A DNA stretch of 11,106 bases from Flavobacteriales bacterium (GTDB lineage: Bacteria; Bacteroidota; Bacteroidia; NS11-12g; UBA955), in assembly GCA_947472115.1 (NCBI GenBank), contig CANIZU010000048.1, forward strand, positions 1 through 11,106, written 5' to 3'. Below are positions 7,275 through 11,106 of this stretch, piece by piece. Each line of letters opens with the position of its first letter. Positions within the stretch are counted from its first letter, which is position 1. The translations under genes and the position numbers were made by a program. The notes under the pieces were generated by a model that worked only from the letters and a program-made list of their open reading frames with translations, ran no database searches and had not been told where the DNA came from.

Positions 7275-7535
7275 ATGAAGCGCAAATTGGCGTGGACGAA
7301 TCGCGCTTGGGAAGACTATATATTTTGGCAAGAAACCGACAAATCGATTATTAGGAAGATTAATGGTCTGCTCGAAGAATGTCGGCGCAACCCAATGCAC
7401 GGCACCGGAAAACCGGAAATTCTCACCGGCGATTTATCGGGATTTTTTTCTAGACGAATCAATCTAGAGCATCGACTAGTCTATAACTTTGACGAAGAAA
7501 CAGTTACAGTGCATCAATGTCGACTTCACTATTGA
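7275..7535 (+). CDS. yoeB: YoeB-family ribosome-dependent mRNA endonuclease toxin
   Basis: An 86-residue toxin of the RelE/ParE superfamily, YoeB branch. In the family it binds the ribosome and cuts mRNA in the A site, stopping translation when the antitoxin is degraded. It shares with E. coli YoeB the blocks WQETDK, KIN, GKPE, LSGF-SRRI, EHRLVY and a terminal CR-HY. Glu48, Arg67 and His85 (followed by Tyr86) match the catalytic Glu46, Arg65, His83 and Tyr84 of E. coli YoeB with an offset of two. All key residues are present, so the toxin looks intact. It is second in a two-gene operon and would be repressed through the operator at 7002-7021. Confidence 0.95.
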   Translation: MKRKLAWTNRAWEDYIFWQETDKSIIRKINGLLEECRRNPMHGTGKPEILTGDLSGFFSRRINLEHRLVYNFDEETVTVHQCRLHY

Positions 7536-7576
7536 CGATTCACTGAACAGATTGACATAAAAACGGGAATTCAAAA

Positions 7577-9640
7577 ATGCAAAAATTGAAAGTGCTTATT
7601 AATTCAAATCTTTTCAAGCAAATGCTTTTTGCCTTTGGCATCTTGAGTATTTCCAGATTGGTTTGGTTTGTGGCGAATGTTTTTTGGTTACCTCCGATTG
7701 GCATCGACGAGTATATCTATGCGCATTTAGTGGGCATTTACTTCGATATTCCAGTGGTTATCGGGTTGTTTCTTCCCGTTTGGATTTGGGTGATAGGGGG
7801 TCATTCATGGAGAGATAGATTTCCAGCGATTAACCGCATATTATTTGTCATTTCTTCGATGACCGTGTTGATTTCCAATGGGATCGACACCGGCTATTCG
7901 CAGGTCACTGCAAAACGCAGTGGCTATGAGTTGTTTGATATTTTGGGCGACGATGCCAATCGTTTCGCGCCATATATAATTGACAATTGGTATATCATTT
8001 TGGGATTGGCCGCGATGGGGTATTTCATTTACCGGTGGGTTCCGATTCGCGGCCATTACCCGGATATCAATTTTAGGATGAGGCCGCTGCGCGGCCTCAT
8101 CGCCACGCTAACCTTTGCAGCAATCTGCCTGATTGGTTTCCGCGGTGGATTCCAACTCCGCCCCTTAAGATCCATTGATGCATCAAACTTTGTGCAGCCC
8201 GAAATCGCTCCGCTAGTCACCTCCACCCCGCTGCAAATTATCAGCACTTGGAAACGCAATGGCCTGCCCAATTTCGAATTTGACGTACAATTCCCTGCGA
8301 ATTCAACAATTACTTCGGATCCAAAAAATTCCACCTCCCAGAAGTGGCTATTTGATAACTCAACCACCCTGCTCCCCTTACCCATGTCGAGAACCCTCGG
8401 CGGCGGTTGGGTACAACCCAATATCGTTTTTATTGTCGTTGAGAGCCTCGCCAGAGACTATACCGGTTTTGGGAATGGGAAACCTTTTACCCCCTACCTC
8501 GACAAAATAGCGGCCGACCCACAAACGATTCAATTCCCTTACTGCTTTGCCAACGGAACGAAAAGCATCGAGATGGTACCCAGTATCTTCTGTGGGATGC
8601 CCAGCCTCATGAGTGAGTTCTATGTCACCTCCGCCTACGCAAATAACAAAGTCAACAACGCATTTCACCTGGCCAAAGGATACAAAACCGCGTTCTTTCA
8701 TGGCTCTAATAATGGCACCATGGGATTTCAGTCGTTCCTGAAACAAACCGGATTACAACAATATCACGGAATCGACCAATATCCCTCTGAACTTTACAAA
8801 CGCGACTTTGACGGCAATTGGGGCATTTTCGATGAACCGTATCTGCAACACTTCATTCGGTGCATGGACACCATGAACGATGGCAAACAACCCGTATTCG
8901 CTTCGGTATTTACACTATCGTCCCACCACCCCTATACCATTCCAGAACCCTACTTAAACAAATTGCGCGGAAAGCCAGGAACAGTACAGCATACCATTGC
9001 CTATGCCGACATCGCGCTGCAGAAATTTTTCCAAACTGCAGCCACCAAACCATGGTTTAAAAACACCGTTTTTGTCATTACCGGTGACCATACCAGTCAT
9101 TCCGACAAAGAATACTTTTACAGCCAAAGCGGTCATTACGAAGTGCCATTTCTTATTTACGCTCCCGGAATCGACATAAAGCACATCAACGAAAAGCTCA
9201 ATGGCCGCGAAGAATTTCGCAATCCGCAGTTACGAATTCAGCAGCCTCAAACATTTGCCAATCCTCCAAGAAATGAATGGGCCGACATTATCAATACTGC
9301 CACCCAAAAAACCCTCTCACAATGCGACATCATCCCTACTCTCTGGAATCTCCTAGGCGCAAACAATCCACGATTGGGTTTCGGTAGAAGCGCGTTTGAT
9401 CCGAATTACGAAGGATATTCAACCCACATCGACAAAGACCTGTATTACATCATCCAATACCCTTTCGTCCTTGCACTAAACCAACAAGGAAAAGTCGTTG
9501 ATTATCACAAACAGCTGCGAAACAACAACAAATCGCAGAAGTTGCCGCTGGAAGGTCCACAATTTGAATGGCTAAGAGCTACGCTTCAATGCCAAATGAA
9601 AGAGTATAGCTTGCGCATCAAACAGAACCGCTGGGAGTGA
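7577..9640 (+). CDS. LtaS/OpgB-like phosphotransferase of the sulfatase superfamily, membrane-bound
   Basis: A 687-residue protein with about five N-terminal membrane helices (~15-38, 51-73, 85-103, 132-155, 172-190) and a large periplasmic sulfatase-fold domain, the layout of LtaS and related phosphoglycerol or phosphoethanolamine transferases. Catalytic and metal residues by motif: Glu289 in IVVESLARDY, nucleophile Thr328 in NGTKSIEMVPS, and Asp504-His505 in VITGDHTSH. A conserved SSHHPYTIP block is also present. True sulfatases use a formylglycine made from Cys or Ser in C/S-x-P-x-R. Here a Thr stands at the nucleophile site, so a phosphotransferase is more likely than a sulfatase. Bacteroidota are not known for classical lipoteichoic acid, so the acceptor, perhaps a periplasmic glycan or lipid, is unknown. 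It starts 41 bases after yoeB with no clear promoter of its own. The first ~165 codons differ in base use from the rest. Confidence 0.9.
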   Translation: MQKLKVLINSNLFKQMLFAFGILSISRLVWFVANVFWLPPIGIDEYIYAHLVGIYFDIPVVIGLFLPVWIWVIGGHSWRDRFPAINRILFVISSMTVLISNGIDTGYSQVTAKRSGYELFDILGDDANRFAPYIIDNWYIILGLAAMGYFIYRWVPIRGHYPDINFRMRPLRGLIATLTFAAICLIGFRGGFQLRPLRSIDASNFVQPEIAPLVTSTPLQIISTWKRNGLPNFEFDVQFPANSTITSDPKNSTSQKWLFDNSTTLLPLPMSRTLGGGWVQPNIVFIVVESLARDYTGFGNGKPFTPYLDKIAADPQTIQFPYCFANGTKSIEMVPSIFCGMPSLMSEFYVTSAYANNKVNNAFHLAKGYKTAFFHGSNNGTMGFQSFLKQTGLQQYHGIDQYPSELYKRDFDGNWGIFDEPYLQHFIRCMDTMNDGKQPVFASVFTLSSHHPYTIPEPYLNKLRGKPGTVQHTIAYADIALQKFFQTAATKPWFKNTVFVITGDHTSHSDKEYFYSQSGHYEVPFLIYAPGIDIKHINEKLNGREEFRNPQLRIQQPQTFANPPRNEWADIINTATQKTLSQCDIIPTLWNLLGANNPRLGFGRSAFDPNYEGYSTHIDKDLYYIIQYPFVLALNQQGKVVDYHKQLRNNNKSQKLPLEGPQFEWLRATLQCQMKEYSLRIKQNRWE
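8077..8101 (+). repeat. Perfect 11-bp inverted repeat inside the LtaS-like gene
   Basis: GATGAGGCCGC (8077-8087) and GCGGCCTCATC (8091-8101) are exact complements with a 3-nt TGC loop. The structure is GC-rich and very stable for this genome. It lies in codons ~167-175, between the fourth and fifth membrane helices. No T run follows, so it is not a classic terminator. It may slow ribosomes, pause transcription, or mark a junction. Confidence 0.7.
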
Positions 9641-9665
9641 TTTAATATCACCCAATATACTTTTT
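9634..9665. terminator. Possible bidirectional terminator between convergent genes
   Basis: GTGAT (9637-9641) pairs with ATCAC (9647-9651) around TTAAT, extended by GG (9634-9635) with CC (9652-9653) across one bulged base. It overlaps the stop codon of the LtaS-like gene. TTTTT at 9661-9665 follows seven bases later. The 83-base gap to the convergent AAA gene also contains the palindrome GCGATCGC (9702-9709). The stem is short, so confidence is modest. Confidence 0.35.
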
Positions 9666-9723
9666 GGAAATCCCCCTCCAACCACGGACGAAATACCTCA
9701 AGCGATCGCAAAATTTAACATAC

Positions 9724-11106
9724 TTACACCTTAAATCCTATTCCGCCCGATGCCATATTTGGCTTCACAACCGTGCTAAACTCTTCCACATCCTCAAAAG
9801 TGAGGGTTTCGATAGCCTTCTTGGTATACTTCGACTTAGGTAAATCGCTCAATCGCAAATGTTGATTCCGGATCGCCTCCTCAATCACCTTGCGAACCGC
9901 CCTACCATTTCCAAAATACTTGTCGCGCGTCTTGTACATGAAGTCGATGTATTTCATCAAATGATCCGATGCCTTAGGCTCTGGAATGATATTGTGATCC
10001 CTTAATTGATTCAAAGCAATCGTATATAAATCGTCCGCGCTGTAATCCTTAAAGTGGAAAACGCGATCAAAACGCGACTTCAAACCCGGATTGGATTCCA
10101 TGAATTTCTCCATGTTCTGGGTATACCCGGCCGCAATTACAATAAACTCGCCGCGCTTATCCTCCATTCGCTTCAACAACGTCTCAATGGCTTCCCTACC
10201 AAAATCATTGCTGCCGCCATCGCTCAAACTATATGCCTCATCGATAAACAATACGCCACCCATCGCTTTATTGATCAACTCCGATGACTTGATGGCTGTT
10301 TGACCCACATATCCGCCCACAAGTCCCTGCCTGTCGCATTCCACCAAATGACCTCGCTCCAAAATACCCAAGGCTTTATATACCTGAGCCAAAATCCTCG
10401 CGACAGTAGTTTTACCCGTACCTGGATTTCCGCTAAACACACTGTGCAATGAGAACGATTTTCGAACATCCTTGCCCAAACTCTTGTAAAAACGAACCAA
10501 CTTTACGATTTCCTCGATGTCGTGCTTCACCTGATCCAAGCCAATCATTCCGCGCAATTTCAGCATCGCCTCGCGCAACAAATCCTCATCGATCGGAATT
10601 TCAGGCAGTATGCCCTCATGCAAAGCAAAGATTTTCTTCAAATCCACTTCTGTGATTGTCGACAAAGCCGCCGCATCCAAATTCTCAGGATGATCCGTTT
10701 TCATGATACGTAAACCCAAATTCATCTTGGCCTCATCTACCATTGAATTCACCAATCGGGCATTGCCAAAAAACTTGTCACGGTCTCTAAATTTATCCGT
10801 CAAATACTTCGTAAACAAAACCTTAGAGTCGCTATTGAAGTTCACCAATCGCTTACTAGCCGCAAACTCCGCAATTTTAACCAATTCTTGGGGCGTGTAA
10901 TCCGGAAAATCGTACTGCATCACAAATCGAGATTTCAGCCCTGGATTCGACTCCAAAAAGGCATCCATTTCTTCGGGATAGCCTGCCACGATGATGGCAA
11001 TATCGGTTGCATCGGAAAGTTCCTTCAGCAATATTTCAATGGCTTCTTTACCAAAATCTTTATTGTCTTCGTCCTTGCGAGCCAAAGCATACGCCTCATC
11101 GATAAA
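9724..11106 (-). CDS. Tandem-module CbxX/CfqX-type AAA+ ATPase (5'-partial)
   Basis: The frame is open from the right window edge to TAA at 9724-9726, showing 460 C-terminal residues. A TTG at 11085 lies inside the FIDEAYAL Walker B motif and is not the start. The first visible module lacks its Walker A (off the window) but has Walker B, IIVAGYP (sensor 1), NPGLKSRF (arginine finger) and FGNARLV (sensor 2). After a linker containing LRGMIGLDQVK comes a full second module: Walker A GNPGTGKTT (about 10408-10431), Walker B FIDEAYSL (10225-10248), IVIAAGY, NPGLKSRFDR and FGNGRAVRK. Relatives include CbbX, SpoVK and the EccA-type ATPases, which form hexameric remodelling machines. A tandem copy with both modules keeping their motifs suggests two working ATPase rings. 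The substrate is unknown, and no Rubisco or type VII secretion genes are in view. Confidence 0.93.
   Translation of the reverse strand, partial: FIDEAYALARKDEDNKDFGKEAIEILLKELSDATDIAIIVAGYPEEMDAFLESNPGLKSRFVMQYDFPDYTPQELVKIAEFAASKRLVNFNSDSKVLFTKYLTDKFRDRDKFFGNARLVNSMVDEAKMNLGLRIMKTDHPENLDAAALSTITEVDLKKIFALHEGILPEIPIDEDLLREAMLKLRGMIGLDQVKHDIEEIVKLVRFYKSLGKDVRKSFSLHSVFSGNPGTGKTTVARILAQVYKALGILERGHLVECDRQGLVGGYVGQTAIKSSELINKAMGGVLFIDEAYSLSDGGSNDFGREAIETLLKRMEDKRGEFIVIAAGYTQNMEKFMESNPGLKSRFDRVFHFKDYSADDLYTIALNQLRDHNIIPEPKASDHLMKYIDFMYKTRDKYFGNGRAVRKVIEEAIRNQHLRLSDLPKSKYTKKAIETLTFEDVEEFSTVVKPNMASGGIGFKV

Noticed and set aside
7484..7491. TAACTTTG, a perfect TAnnTTTG match inside yoeB, as promoter for the downstream gene
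   Set aside because: No -33 element lies at suitable spacing, it is about 85 bases from the next start, and it encodes conserved toxin residues; probably chance.
8558..8560. Call of the 7577-9640 protein as a true sulfatase
   Set aside because: The nucleophile position is Thr within NGTKSIE and no C/S-x-P-x-R maturation motif is seen there.
11083..11085. TTG on the minus strand as start of the AAA gene
   Set aside because: It lies within the Walker B motif FIDEAYAL, which continues to the window edge, so the true start is outside the window.

Overview
The window looks like a chromosomal segment from a member of the Bacteroidota. Three things support this: two secreted proteins end in type A C-terminal sorting domains of the type IX secretion system (T9SS); the genes lack obvious Shine-Dalgarno sequences; and a perfect Bacteroidota-type -7 promoter element (TAnnTTTG) precedes one operon. 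I see no rRNA, tRNA, CRISPR array, transposase or phage gene. No stretch longer than about 110 bases lacks a gene.

Layout. (1) Positions 1-3724 hold two tandem paralogous genes for secreted, repeat-rich proteins. The first is cut off at its 5' end by the window. The second is complete: signal peptide, LamG/concanavalin-like domain, six ~50-residue two-cysteine repeats, an Ig-like segment and a T9SS sorting domain. (2) Positions 3742-6918 encode a large exported family GH20 beta-N-acetylhexosaminidase. A perfect 16-bp inverted repeat near its 5' end looks like the terminator of the gene before it and casts doubt on the first ATG. (3) Positions 7021-7535 are a compact yefM-yoeB type II toxin-antitoxin operon. 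Its operator-like sequence carries two GTAC cores exactly 12 bp apart. (4) Positions 7577-9640 encode a five-helix membrane enzyme of the LtaS/sulfatase (alkaline phosphatase) superfamily with its catalytic residues in place. (5) Positions 9724-11106, on the minus strand and convergent with the previous gene, hold the 3' part of a protein with at least two CbxX/CfqX-type AAA+ modules. It runs off the right edge.

Working together. The two T9SS cargo proteins are probably surface adhesins or binding proteins. The hexosaminidase would cut terminal GlcNAc/GalNAc from glycans in the periplasm or at the surface, and the LtaS-like enzyme would add a phospho-group to an envelope glycan. This gives a loose cell-envelope/glycan theme. 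Terminator-like structures separate most of the genes, so I do not infer one operon except yefM-yoeB. I did not find a clearly new multi-gene system. The points most worth a second look are the register-preserved repeat duplication, the mutually exclusive hairpins between the two paralogs, the hairpin/start conflict of the hexosaminidase, and the operator geometry of the toxin-antitoxin pair.
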